Source: JBLWXV01 sp048267245
GTDB taxonomy: Bacteria > Bdellovibrionota > Bacteriovoracia > Bacteriovoracales > Bacteriovoracaceae
Assembly (NCBI GenBank): GCA_048267245.1
Contig: JBLWXV010000002.1
Coordinates: 744,001 to 808,000, forward strand
Direction of reading: 5' to 3'
DNA length: 64,000 bases
Numbering within the stretch: the first letter of the stretch is position 1; each line of letters starts with the position of its first letter. Below are positions 1-8,170 of the stretch, one piece after another. The notes beneath the pieces were generated by a model. The model saw nothing but the letters and a program-made list of their open reading frames with translations, did not search any database and was not told the DNA's origin. The position numbers were made by a program, and so were the translations under genes.

Positions 1-86
1 GTCTTTGGCAATGTGTTTTCAATAACTTAATTTCGAGAAAGATTTCTTAGGTTGGGACTTAATCTCTAAAGCGAGATGATCGCCCT

Positions 87-461
87 ATGACTAGCATCTG
101 GATTGTCACAGCTAATAATTCTCAAAAGCTCTTGTGTGAAGCTTCCCTCGGTGGCGCTGAACTGCGCTTTTTTCCAAGTTGGGAGGCGTTGATTGCCGAG
201 TTGGTGGTGACGGCGGAGTCGTTTCACCCTCGTTTTTGCTTTCTCTATGATTTCTACCCCAATCAAACTAAGCAGTGGTTGCCAATGCTTCGCGATGGCC
301 TGAACCCAGCTTCAGACATCGTTCTCTTTGGGCCTGCGGCTGACCTTGTCAGTATGCAGCGCTACTTTCAAGAAAACCTAATCATCGACTATCTGGGACT
401 TCCACTCAATGCCGCGAGAGTTCTCGCTAGATTTGAGCGAGGCAAATTGAAGTCCGCTTAG
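87..461 (+). CDS. receiver-like hypothetical protein (124 aa)
   Basis: The product is small and soluble, with no signal peptide. Its alternating beta/alpha pattern begins with a short hydrophobic strand (SIWIVTA) and continues with strands at FCFLYDF and DIVLFGP, which resembles the fold of response-regulator receiver domains. An Asp sits at the end of the third strand (LYDF), but the paired acidic residues of the active site are missing from strand one. It could be a degenerate receiver or an unrelated small Rossmann-like protein. It lies 45 bases before the flavoprotein gene on the same strand. I do not recognise a named family. Confidence 0.6.
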   Translation: MTSIWIVTANNSQKLLCEASLGGAELRFFPSWEALIAELVVTAESFHPRFCFLYDFYPNQTKQWLPMLRDGLNPASDIVLFGPAADLVSMQRYFQENLIIDYLGLPLNAARVLARFERGKLKSA

Positions 462-506
462 CGGCGATACTTTATTTTTTAATTCATTAGTGGCCATAAT
501 CAACTC

Positions 507-1493
507 ATGAAAATTTATGATTTGATAGTTATTGGTGCTGGCCCTGCTGGAATTAGTATGGCGGCAGAGGCGGTGGTCCAGGGAATTGACTCTGAGAAAA
601 TTCTTATTTTAGAAAAAGCACCAGAGCATTCGTGGATTATTCGCAAATACTACCCTGAAGAAAAATTGGTCACGGCCAATTACAAAGGGCGAGACGCCGT
701 TTGTAGTGGTGTAATGTGTCTGAGTGATTCAAGTAAGAAAGAGACTCTCTCTCTACTAGACCAGACGATTCGCGACTACCGCCTGCAGGTCAACTATCGC
801 GAGGAAGTGCAGTCGCTTAAGAAGGAAGATAATCTTTTCACCTTGGTGACCAACGCGAGCGAATATCAATCCCGAGTTGTCGTTGTCGCCGTTGGCGTTA
901 TGGGCAAGCCCAATAAGCCCGACTATGAGATTCCAAGTGAGATTAAATCAAAAGTCTTCTTTGATATCTCTTCTCCTCATTTGGCGGGAAGCTCGGTATT
1001 GGTTGTGGGAGGGGGAGACTCGGCCAGTGAGTATGCTCAGTACTTAGTGCAAAAAGGAGCGTGGGTCGATTTTAGCTACCGCGGAGAAGAATTTAAGCGC
1101 ATGAACCCAATCAACCGCTCAAGTCTCCTGGAGCTCGGGGCGCAGGGGAGAGTTGAACTCTTTTTGGGGACTAATATCGAGAGTCTTAGCGCTAAGGATT
1201 CTGGAATCTTCGTCTCGTTTAAAGATCGCCATGATCTCAATCGTCGCTACGATCATATCATCTATGCCCTGGGCGGAAGTACTCCAGAGAATTTTATGTC
1301 TCTCCTAGGGATAGAATTTGAGGGGGGAAAACCCAGACTCACAGAGGGTCTAGAAACATCAGTGCCTGGACTTTTTCTAGTTGGAGATTTATCTGCTGGA
1401 AGAACTGGTGGATCAATTATTTCGGCCTTTAATTCATCACATATGGCGATGGCCGGAATTTGTCGTTCGTACTTAGAATGTAATGGAAATTAA
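507..1493 (+). CDS. FAD/NAD(P)-dependent oxidoreductase, YpdA / thioredoxin-reductase-like
   Basis: This is a two-dinucleotide-domain flavoprotein of 328 residues. An FAD-binding GAGPAG is at residues 11-16, a second Rossmann motif GGGDSASE for NAD(P) is near 168-175, and the C-terminal FAD contact reads GLFLVGDLSAGRTGGS. The arrangement matches the YpdA family, which acts as bacillithiol-disulfide reductase in Firmicutes, and not thioredoxin reductase proper, because there is no redox-active CxxC pair. The only nearby cysteines are C66 and C71. The substrate here is unknown and a role in thiol redox balance is inferred. A strong terminator follows the gene. Confidence 0.85.
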   Translation: MKIYDLIVIGAGPAGISMAAEAVVQGIDSEKILILEKAPEHSWIIRKYYPEEKLVTANYKGRDAVCSGVMCLSDSSKKETLSLLDQTIRDYRLQVNYREEVQSLKKEDNLFTLVTNASEYQSRVVVVAVGVMGKPNKPDYEIPSEIKSKVFFDISSPHLAGSSVLVVGGGDSASEYAQYLVQKGAWVDFSYRGEEFKRMNPINRSSLLELGAQGRVELFLGTNIESLSAKDSGIFVSFKDRHDLNRRYDHIIYALGGSTPENFMSLLGIEFEGGKPRLTEGLETSVPGLFLVGDLSAGRTGGSIISAFNSSHMAMAGICRSYLECNGN

Positions 1494-1501
1494 TTTGTAG
1501 A

Positions 1502-1537
1502 GTTGGCCTGAACATTAACGATCAGGCCAACTTTTTT
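1502..1537 (+). terminator. rho-independent terminator after the flavoprotein gene
   Basis: A perfect 10-bp stem (GTTGGCCTGA with TCAGGCCAAC) closes a 10-base loop and is followed by six T residues. It starts nine bases after the stop codon of the flavoprotein gene. There is no A-run on the other side, so it should work only on the plus strand. Confidence 0.9.
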
Positions 1538-1543
1538 GCTTGG

Positions 1544-2572
1544 TTAGGCGATAGTGGTCGCGCTTAGGCTCACGCGCTCAATGCCTGATTGAAAATCTGA
1601 CATGAGAGCATCAAGATCCTCAGCTGAGCGATAAGAGAATACTTGGCCCCAAGGAATTTTTCCTTGAAGTGAGAGTCTTGGTCCGCCCACCATTAGTTTT
1701 ACGTGGTGAGGAATAAAGCTCACGAGTTCTCTTAGATAGTTTGATAGCTGGTCATTAAGCGTCTTATTAATTAGAGGACTAATCCCCAGACAAATACTAT
1801 CAATCTTCATCGCCATAAGCGTATCTTGTAGAGTTGATAGGGGAACGTTGCTTCCGAGGAAGAAGACGTTGTAGTCCCACTCTCTTGCAAGAAGTGCTGA
1901 TTGGATAATGTGAAGTTCATAGGGATCGCCCTCTGGTGAGGCAATCAACATCGTTGGACGACCCTCTTGGAAGGGCTTGCCACCTCCGAAAGCGACCGGG
2001 CCAACATAGAACTTCATCAGTGTGGTAATTGTTTGCTTTTGAGACTTCGTTAGTGATCCAGCTTCGTGGAGTCTCCAGACTTCTTCAAGAAGGGGAGTCA
2101 TCACTTTGTGAACGAGATCTCTTGGTCCAACACCCTGAATTACTTTTTCAAATTCGTGACCGAGAATTGAGAGTTGGTAATGTCTAAGAGCGAGAATCAT
2201 TCCTGTGAGAGAACTTTCAAGCTCAGAGTGAGACATATGATTCATTTCTTCATGGTGTGAATGGTGATTTGAGTGACCATCTTTAAGCGAAAGGGCGCTC
2301 AGAGTTCCAGACATTCCCATTGGAGCAACATCAACACTCTCAAGTAGATCTTCTAGAGAGCCATCATCCATTGGGGCGAGTTTAGAGATTGTAAAACCTG
2401 TCTGGCACAAGCGACTCAAAGTCTGCAGGCGTTTAACATGCTCTTTGCTATAGAGTCTTCTACCGGCTTCATCTCTCGCAGGAACTACTGCAGAGTGTCT
2501 TCTCTCCCAAGCTCTGATTGTGTGAGCTGAGAGACCGCACATTTTAGCAACAACTTGAATTGAGTATTCCAT
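1544..2572 (-). CDS. MerR-family regulator with B12-binding-type C-terminal domain (CarH/LitR-like)
   Basis: Residues 1-70 form a MerR winged helix with the motif HTIRAWERRH, and residues 120-330 match the B12-binding helical bundle plus Rossmann half of CarH/LitR photoreceptors. Those proteins repress promoters in the dark with adenosylcobalamin and release DNA in light. The lower axial His appears kept (H221, in ELHII) and the bundle Trp too (W166). The Glu-His pair ten residues after that Trp in CarH is replaced by K176-S177, and the usual Gly three residues after the His is Gln. A His-rich linker (seven His in residues 100-115) joins the two halves. Cobalamin binding is therefore uncertain. 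No carotenoid genes are nearby. Confidence 0.85.
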   Translation of the reverse strand: MEYSIQVVAKMCGLSAHTIRAWERRHSAVVPARDEAGRRLYSKEHVKRLQTLSRLCQTGFTISKLAPMDDGSLEDLLESVDVAPMGMSGTLSALSLKDGHSNHHSHHEEMNHMSHSELESSLTGMILALRHYQLSILGHEFEKVIQGVGPRDLVHKVMTPLLEEVWRLHEAGSLTKSQKQTITTLMKFYVGPVAFGGGKPFQEGRPTMLIASPEGDPYELHIIQSALLAREWDYNVFFLGSNVPLSTLQDTLMAMKIDSICLGISPLINKTLNDQLSNYLRELVSFIPHHVKLMVGGPRLSLQGKIPWGQVFSYRSAEDLDALMSDFQSGIERVSLSATTIA

Positions 2573-3072
2573 ATAATCCCTTCCTTAAGAAATCCTATTA
2601 TTAAACGGCCGTTCCGACCGGATTTCGTTTTAATTAAAGCTAAGGCCTGGGGGGGGCTGATTCAAGTCAATTAAATGTCAAACTGTTGCAAAGTGGCTTC
2701 TAGAGCGGGTTTAAGCGTGTTTCGTAAGATTGAAGGTGTTTAAGAGTGAAAGAGTTCAAATGTGAAAACTTGCGTTATGTAGAGAAGTTGACATTCGGCC
2801 GACAACTAACAGAGTGCAGCAGCAAAAAAGTTCACAAATGTCGCGCTCAGTTACTCTTATTGACGCAAAAAGATAGTCAATAGACGAGTCTAAAACGAGC
2901 GTTCGTGTGCCAAGGATTTCTCCTAAAAAGCTTCACTTTGATTAATTGTAATAACTAATTAATAGCATATTCCTGCTCATTTTCATCAAGAAGCGTGCTT
3001 GTCAAAGAAAAGTTGACCAGAATTAGGCCATCGCCGACACTAACTTAAATCAAAAATTCACTGGAGCAGGTA
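2573..3072. other. 500-bp divergent intergenic region without a gene
   Basis: This gap separates the MerR/B12 regulator from the SIMPL gene. I find no convincing reading frame. It holds an AT-rich dyad at 2941-2963 (ATTAATT, 9 bases, AATTAAT), a CGGCCG core flanked by GTTG and CAAC at 2788-2808, a second GGCCG at about 2604-2609, a run of eight G at about 2650, and the promoter-like element at 3013. It is long for this window, so it may hold operators of the MerR-type regulator or an unrecognised RNA. Confidence 0.6.
3013..3041 (+). promoter_or_regulatory. candidate promoter of the SIMPL-domain gene
   Basis: TTGACC at 3013-3018 is five of six for a -35 box. It is followed by 17 bases and a weak -10 box, GACACT, at 3036-3041. 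The start codon is at 3073, preceded by GGAG at 3063. The weak -10 keeps confidence low. Confidence 0.35.
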
Positions 3073-3771
3073 ATGAATAAACTTCTAGCATCACTCGTTC
3101 TCTCGCTTTTCCTAGTCAGTGCCCACGCCCTCGCTACAGATGTCGTAGTGGTCACAGGCGAGGGAAAGGTCAACGTGACTCCCAATATGGCCATTTGCCA
3201 ATTTGGTATTGAGACCAAGAATAAAGAGGCCGTGAGCGCTCAGAGAGAGAATGCTAAGATTGCCGATAAAGTGATAAGTGGGATTCGCAAGAAGTTTAAG
3301 CTCGAAGATAAAGATGTAGTGACCACTTCATTTAGAGTGAATGCCAACTATGAGTATGGCGGCAGTAAGCGAATTTTTGATGGCTATCTCGTTTCCAATA
3401 ATATCCAAGTCAGACTTAGAGACGCTCAGAAGTTGGGAGAGTTGCTTGATTACCTAACAACTAATGGAGTGAACCTCATTAATTCGATTTCCTTCTCCCA
3501 CGACAAGATCGATGAGCTCATGAAGGACGCACTTAAAATCTCTGTGGCCGATGCAAGAGCAAAGGCCGAAATGTTGGCCAAGGAGGCCAAGCGAGATCTT
3601 GGCAAAGTGCTTAGTTTAGTAGAGCGAGGGGCGAGTTATGAGCCTCCAACTCCTATGATGGATGGAAGAATGCACGCCAAGATGGCACTCTCGGCAGCAC
3701 CTTCTACACCGATTCAAGCGGGCGAGCTAGAGATTAACTCTGGTGTACAAATGACCTTTGAATTGAAGTAG
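3073..3771 (+). CDS. SIMPL-domain (DUF541) exported protein
   Basis: An N-terminal Sec signal peptide (MNKLLASLVLSLFLVSAHA, cleavage near residue 21) leads into one SIMPL domain. It is recognised by the opening VVVTGEGKVNVTPN and by the long middle helix that ends VSDARAKAE-like (here VADARAKAEMLAKEAK). The length of 232 residues is normal for the family. Bacterial members are periplasmic or outer-membrane-associated, often linked to oxidative stress (YggE type), and their biochemical role is unclear. The start is supported by GGAG six bases upstream. The gene directly precedes the RNA methyltransferase, four bases apart, and probably shares its transcript. Confidence 0.85.
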   Translation: MNKLLASLVLSLFLVSAHALATDVVVVTGEGKVNVTPNMAICQFGIETKNKEAVSAQRENAKIADKVISGIRKKFKLEDKDVVTTSFRVNANYEYGGSKRIFDGYLVSNNIQVRLRDAQKLGELLDYLTTNGVNLINSISFSHDKIDELMKDALKISVADARAKAEMLAKEAKRDLGKVLSLVERGASYEPPTPMMDGRMHAKMALSAAPSTPIQAGELEINSGVQMTFELK

Positions 3772-3775
3772 GTGA

Positions 3776-4675
3776 GTGTTGGCGCGAAAAATTCCAGGCC
3801 CAGAGCAATTTGAAAAATTCTATAGTGATATCTATGCCGAGCGCTGGGAGACTCTCAAAGAGTCTCTGAGCTCAAGCCATCAAGCGGTGGCCTACACGGG
3901 GCCATTCATTGATAAGGATCTAATTCCCGCCCTTGATGGGGCCAGCGAAGTGAGTGAACACGTTTTTTTTAGAGACGGTGTTTGGCCACGGCCTGAGCTG
4001 GTGGATTATAGGGGAGAGGAATTAAAGAACTACTACTTACTCGACTACGCTTCTTATATTTGTGCAAAACTTTTGGCCACACCCGAGAGAGATTGCCGCT
4101 ACCTCGATCTCTGTAGTGCTCCTGGAGGCAAGGGGCTAATTATCGCGGGGATGATGAGTGAGGGAAGTACGCTTATTTGTAATGAACTCTCACAAAAGCG
4201 ACGAGAGAGATTGAGGACTGTGGTAGAGGAGTATCTTCCCTCCGATATTCGAGAGCGTGTAAAAGTGACAGGCCATGATGCCGGACGCTGGTGTCTCTAT
4301 GAGAAGGATGCCTTTGATGCTGTCTTGTTAGACGCTCCTTGTTCATCAGAGCGCCATCTTTTACAAAAGCCTGTGCATTTAAAAGATTGGGCACCTGGCA
4401 GAACGAAGCGCCTTGCACGCGAACAGTGGAAGTTGTTAAGCTCGGCTTATCTGGTGCTAAGGCCAGGAGGCAGGCTCGTGTATTCAACCTGTTCAATTTC
4501 TCCCTTTGAAAATGATGAAGTCGTTCGCAAGTTAGTTCAAAAGTACGGCGATCAAGTAAAGGTGAGTGCAGTTGAACTTCCCATTGGTGAGGCAACCGAA
4601 TTTGGCCACCTCGTTCTTCCTGATAAATCTAATCACGGGCCTTTATATATCTCACTGATTGAGAGGATAGCGTGA
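3776..4675 (+). CDS. RNA (cytosine-5) methyltransferase, RsmB/NSUN type
   Basis: This is a class I SAM-dependent m5C RNA methyltransferase. The SAM-binding motif reads LDLCSAPGGKG, the Cys of the PCS motif that helps release product lies in LLDAPCSSERH, and the catalytic Cys lies in YSTCSISPFENDEV. These are the three hallmarks of the RsmB/RsmF/NSUN group. At 299 residues it lacks the N-terminal NusB-like domain of RsmB and the PUA-like tail of RsmF, so it is closer in layout to short NSUN4-like enzymes. The start is a GTG four bases after the SIMPL stop, and the gene overlaps the acylphosphatase. The target could be rRNA or tRNA. Confidence 0.85.
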   Translation: MLARKIPGPEQFEKFYSDIYAERWETLKESLSSSHQAVAYTGPFIDKDLIPALDGASEVSEHVFFRDGVWPRPELVDYRGEELKNYYLLDYASYICAKLLATPERDCRYLDLCSAPGGKGLIIAGMMSEGSTLICNELSQKRRERLRTVVEEYLPSDIRERVKVTGHDAGRWCLYEKDAFDAVLLDAPCSSERHLLQKPVHLKDWAPGRTKRLAREQWKLLSSAYLVLRPGGRLVYSTCSISPFENDEVVRKLVQKYGDQVKVSAVELPIGEATEFGHLVLPDKSNHGPLYISLIERIA

Positions 4676-5013
4676 TGAATGAAGTCTATTTTGATGTGTA
4701 CGGCAAAGTTCAGAAGGTCATGTTTAGGCAAACACTGATGAGAGGCGCACTCGCGCGCGGTCTCTTTGCTGCAGCTTCAAACGATCCCGCTAATCGCGAT
4801 CATGTCTTTTGCTATCTCAAAGGCGATGAGGGGGCATGCTCAAACTTACTTGAGAGCTTAAAGAGTGGGATGAAGCTCAATAGTTGGGGGGCGCAGGTGA
4901 CAGAATTAAAGTTAGCACCTCCAACTGATTTGCGAGACTTTGCCGACTATGAAGTGACAACTAAGAATGTCGATGACATTAATTGGAGTAGTGGAGTGGA
5001 GTTTTATCTCTAA
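4675..5013 (+). CDS. acylphosphatase-like protein
   Basis: The N-terminal half carries the acylphosphatase signature: VYGKVQKVMFRQT with the phosphate-binding Arg in FR, followed by the catalytic Asn in AASNDP. Members hydrolyse carboxyl-phosphate bonds of acyl phosphates. At 112 residues it is about 20 longer than usual, with an extra acidic C-terminal tail, and the glycine of the canonical VQGV is Lys (VQKV), so activity should be checked. I chose the ATG at 4675, which overlaps the previous stop as TGATG. A GTG one codon earlier is also in frame. It is the third gene of the SIMPL operon. Confidence 0.75.
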   Translation: MNEVYFDVYGKVQKVMFRQTLMRGALARGLFAAASNDPANRDHVFCYLKGDEGACSNLLESLKSGMKLNSWGAQVTELKLAPPTDLRDFADYEVTTKNVDDINWSSGVEFYL

Positions 5014-5033
5014 CTACTTATTGGATTTTTCTT

Positions 5034-5516
5034 ATGAAGCAAATACTTCTAGTCAGGCATGCAGTGGCCTATGATAGAGACGACTGGGCCGGGCACGACT
5101 TCGATCGACCATTGACAGAAAAAGGTATTGAGAAGTTTAAGAACTCAATGTCTGGACTCAAAAAAATTGTACCTTCCCTGACGGCGGTGTACTCAAGCGG
5201 ACTTTTGCGCTCGCTTCAAACGGCACAGATTCTTTGTGACTCTTACTCAGTCTCGCTCAATAAAGAGGCGGCACTCAATCACGGCAACCTTCCAAGAGAT
5301 ATCGAAGCATTTATTAAACGCACAATGAATAAGCGCGAAGGGGTTGTCGCCTTTGTCGGGCACGAACCAGAACTTTGTCTCTTGCTCTCCCTCATCACGC
5401 CCCTTGAACTTGAAGACTGCTTCTTTAAGAAAGGCGGCATGGCGCTTCTAGAGCTAGGCGACGATGGATATAAACTTCTTTGGAAAAAGAAGAATAAAGA
5501 GCTCAGAAAGCTCTAG
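5034..5516 (+). CDS. sixA: SixA-type phosphohistidine phosphatase
   Basis: This is a histidine-phosphatase-superfamily protein of 160 residues. The nucleophile motif RHA is at residues 8-10 (LLVRHAVA), followed by LTEKG typical of SixA, and the second catalytic His is in FVGHEPEL. SixA in E. coli removes phosphate from Hpt-type histidine domains, and this window contains an Hpt gene (46604) and other phosphorelay proteins that could be partners, which is inference. It is the last gene of the run begun by SIMPL. Its stop codon overlaps the stop of the convergent dus gene as CTAG. Confidence 0.82.
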   Translation: MKQILLVRHAVAYDRDDWAGHDFDRPLTEKGIEKFKNSMSGLKKIVPSLTAVYSSGLLRSLQTAQILCDSYSVSLNKEAALNHGNLPRDIEAFIKRTMNKREGVVAFVGHEPELCLLLSLITPLELEDCFFKKGGMALLELGDDGYKLLWKKKNKELRKL

Positions 5517-6559
5517 TAGCTAAGATCCGTGTGGCGAGAGAGAATGAGTCCTGGCTTTGAGAAAAATTCGCTGATGGCCTCGTAGATATCTTCTTTTACA
5601 TCACTTTTATGAACAATTTTAACTAGGCTGTGACCAAAGTTGAGCCAAGGGTGTGAGACGCGGATAAAGAAGCGGAGTCTCTTGAGTGCGGCTGCCTGAT
5701 CAAAGTATTTAAAGGCAAGATTCGTAAAAGCGAGCACAACGCGTCCGTATTCATAGGCTTCACTTTCAATATCGTCGGGAGCACTTCCAGTGCGCCCTGG
5801 TGGAGGAGCAAAGCCCAGACGCTCACCAAGTTGCCAAAGCATCCAGGGTCGCACAGTTAAGGACCTACCGACCATTACGAGGTCGCAATTGGTCTCATTA
5901 AGCATGCGCTCGACATCTTCAACGACTTGAATGTCACCGTTTCCAATCACAGGAATGGAGAGCTCTTTTTTAAGTAATTTTATCTGCGCCCAATCGGCCT
6001 TTCCCTTGCGCTTTTGCTCGGCGGTGCGCGGGTGAAGTGTTACCCAGGACGCGCCTGCCGCTTCAATTCCTTTGGCAAAGCGAAGCAGGATGTCGGGATT
6101 ATTTTGTTGTCCGGCCCTAAATTTAACAGAGACAGGAAGCTTTGTATTTTGGCAGGCGATGCGCACGACTTCACTTGCGTACTCTGGATCACCCATAAGG
6201 GCGACGCCATAGTTGTGGCGAAGAGCTTTTCTAACCGGGCAGCCCATATTTATATCGACCCCACTCACGCCCCACTCTTCGAGCTTTTGCATGGAGTGAA
6301 TGATAAAGCGCTCTTCATTGGCGAGGATTTGCGGGACTAGAAGCTCCTCTTTAGGGTGGAGCAAAGTTTCAGGAGTCGTACCAAGCTTTTGAACCATCAT
6401 GCGGCGAGAGCTCAGCATTTCGGTGGGCCATATCGTCTTTGCCCCATCAGGCAGATATGAGTGAACGATCTCTCGCAAGACCACGTGGCTGAGCCCAACC
6501 ATGGGGGCCAGGGTTATAGGGAGATTCACTTCAGAGAGCGGTGCAGATCTATGATTCAT
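5513..6559 (-). CDS. dus: tRNA-dihydrouridine synthase (Dus family)
   Basis: This FMN-dependent enzyme reduces uridine to dihydrouridine in tRNA. The TIM-barrel start APMVGLSH, the catalytic-cysteine motif DINMGCP (C107), the FMN-phosphate strand PVSVKFRAG and the GNGDI and VMVGRS motifs are all present. The length of 348 residues fits the DusB/DusC group. Which uridine is modified cannot be told from sequence alone. It lies five bases downstream of the Fur-type gene on the same strand, so the two are likely cotranscribed. Confidence 0.88.
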   Translation of the reverse strand: MNHRSAPLSEVNLPITLAPMVGLSHVVLREIVHSYLPDGAKTIWPTEMLSSRRMMVQKLGTTPETLLHPKEELLVPQILANEERFIIHSMQKLEEWGVSGVDINMGCPVRKALRHNYGVALMGDPEYASEVVRIACQNTKLPVSVKFRAGQQNNPDILLRFAKGIEAAGASWVTLHPRTAEQKRKGKADWAQIKLLKKELSIPVIGNGDIQVVEDVERMLNETNCDLVMVGRSLTVRPWMLWQLGERLGFAPPPGRTGSAPDDIESEAYEYGRVVLAFTNLAFKYFDQAAALKRLRFFIRVSHPWLNFGHSLVKIVHKSDVKEDIYEAISEFFSKPGLILSRHTDLSY

Positions 6560-6564
6560 GGAGT

Positions 6565-7014
6565 TTACTTAGCGCATTTGCGACACTGGCCAAAGAGCTC
6601 AAGGGCGTGGTCTTTGACTTTAAAGCCTTTGCTTTTGGCCTCTTTTAAAAGGTCGTCGAGTGGACAGGTGTCGAGCACTTCTACCTTGCCGCAGTCTTCG
6701 CAGACGATATGGTGGTGGTGGTGACCTTTTTGAAGAAGTTCGTAGCGCGCAAAGTCTTCTTGAAATTGAATCAGTTTTAAGATGTTCTTTTCTTTAAACT
6801 GTTTGAGAGTGCGAAAGATAGTGGCCTGATCGCAAAAACCATCAGGGAGTTTTTGAGCGACATCATCAGCACTATAGGGACCGTGGCCGGCGAGAAAGAT
6901 TGAGAGGATTTCAAGTCTTGGCTTGGTCACAGACAGGTGAGCACTCTTGAGAATTTCCTCAGGCGAGCGCTTTGGCCCGTGGTCATGACTATGTGAATGC
7001 TCGTGATTTCCCAT
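6565..7014 (-). CDS. Fur-family metal-responsive regulator with His-rich N-terminus
   Basis: The winged-helix part (residues 22-90) has the Fur pattern SVTKPRLEIL and DQATIFRTLKQF. The dimerisation part has HHHHHIVCEDCGKVE (H98-H102, C105, C108) and a C-terminal GQCRKC (C144, C147), so the structural zinc site with two CxxC pairs is complete. The first 12 residues add five alternating His (positions 4, 6, 8, 10, 12), which is unusual and suggests extra metal binding. Zur, PerR and Fur cannot be separated here, but the His pattern favours Zn or another transition metal. The gene precedes dus and is divergent from the pseudouridine synthase. Confidence 0.85.
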   Translation of the reverse strand: MGNHEHSHSHDHGPKRSPEEILKSAHLSVTKPRLEILSIFLAGHGPYSADDVAQKLPDGFCDQATIFRTLKQFKEKNILKLIQFQEDFARYELLQKGHHHHHIVCEDCGKVEVLDTCPLDDLLKEAKSKGFKVKDHALELFGQCRKCAK

Positions 7015-7089
7015 GCTTTATCTTTAGCAGGTTAGATCCCCTTTGAAAAGTTGTGGCGTGAGTCAAAACTCTTTGGTAAATATCCGAGA

Positions 7090-8166
7090 ATGAAGAAAAA
7101 TCCAGTATTTCATGTGATTCCCGAGTTAGAGGCATGGCTTAGCAGTGCTCAAATTGAAGAATTTAAAGTTCAGTGCCTGCGCGCGTTTAGAGACTTCTGG
7201 CCCGAGGGAGCTCCGATTGAAAACGCCCAATACGCTCATCTCAATGGAGAGCAGCGATCACAGCTGGATAAGTGTGCCGAGGAGGGAGGGGACGCTGATG
7301 CTCTGGTGCTCACGTATGATCTCCCATTAGTTACAGATAGAAAGTCACTCATCTCCTACAAACGTCAGTTGGGGCTTGTGAGAGATAAGAGTGCTGAGCA
7401 GATTAAACTTATCCAGCTCGTGGTGAAACTCATTCACGAAACTGATATTGTCCCCGAGCTCTCAATTATTCATCAGGATGAGAAACTTTTAATTCTCAAT
7501 AAGCAAGCGGGTCTACTGGTCCACCCTTTTAAAAAGCATACCCACGACCGCTATACCTTGATGTCACTTGCTCGAAATAAGGTTGGCAAGTATGTTTATC
7601 CTGTTCATAGACTCGATCGCGCTGTTTCGGGCGTTGTCGTGATGGGGCTTGAATCAGAGTATGTGAAGCCAATTCAAGAGATGTGGCATCACGATGAGAC
7701 GGTTAAAGAATATATTGCTCTCGTTCGAGGAGACCTAGATGAAGAGGGGGTGATGAACTTTCCTCTATCTGATGAGAACGGAGTAAAGAAAGAGTGTGAA
7801 ACTCGCTACTGGACGCTTGAGCGCTTTACTGACCTCGCACTTGTTAAGGTTCAGATATCTACAGGGCGCAAACACCAAATTCGTCGCCACTTCTCTCGCC
7901 GCGTGACTCCTGTTGTAGGAGACACAGTTCATGGCAAGGGTGACGTGAATTACTTTTTTAGAGAACACTTTAACTTTGAGAGAATTTTTCTCCATCATCT
8001 TGAGCTCACACTTAAGAATCCATTTGGCGAGGGAGTGCTCAAGTTTAGAAGTGAACTTCCAAAGGATTTAGAAGCAATTTTGGCTAAGCTCAGAAGTGGG
8101 GAAGTGGTTTTTAGAAGAGAGAGAAAGAGCGCCCCTGACGTGGAGTCAGAGGCGGAGTCACTTTAA
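7090..8166 (+). CDS. RluA-family pseudouridine synthase, TruC-like, with N-terminal extension
   Basis: The catalytic domain begins near ILNKQAGLLVHP and contains the active-site motif VHRLDRAVSGVVVMG, whose Asp is the catalytic base of RluA-type synthases. The sequence around it is closest to TruC, which makes pseudouridine 65 in some tRNAs. About 120 residues precede the domain (including a FRDFWPEGAP segment) and show no S4 domain and no motif I know. The ATG at 7090 is preferred over an in-frame TTG 39 bases upstream, which lies close to the divergent fur gene. The gene ends four bases before the convergent beta-barrel gene. Confidence 0.85.
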   Translation: MKKNPVFHVIPELEAWLSSAQIEEFKVQCLRAFRDFWPEGAPIENAQYAHLNGEQRSQLDKCAEEGGDADALVLTYDLPLVTDRKSLISYKRQLGLVRDKSAEQIKLIQLVVKLIHETDIVPELSIIHQDEKLLILNKQAGLLVHPFKKHTHDRYTLMSLARNKVGKYVYPVHRLDRAVSGVVVMGLESEYVKPIQEMWHHDETVKEYIALVRGDLDEEGVMNFPLSDENGVKKECETRYWTLERFTDLALVKVQISTGRKHQIRRHFSRRVTPVVGDTVHGKGDVNYFFREHFNFERIFLHHLELTLKNPFGEGVLKFRSELPKDLEAILAKLRSGEVVFRRERKSAPDVESEAESL

Positions 8167-8170
8167 TTAA

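Noticed and set aside
2645..2660. Run of eight G residues.
   Set aside because: A single G-run cannot form a quadruplex by itself and no second run is close.
4173..4595. Minus-strand frame of 140 residues inside the RNA methyltransferase gene.
   Set aside because: The opposite strand carries catalytic motifs over the same bases, and this frame has no ribosome site or recognisable motif.
6014..6340. Plus-strand frame of 108 residues within dus.
   Set aside because: It is antisense to the Dus active-site region and lacks a start signal.
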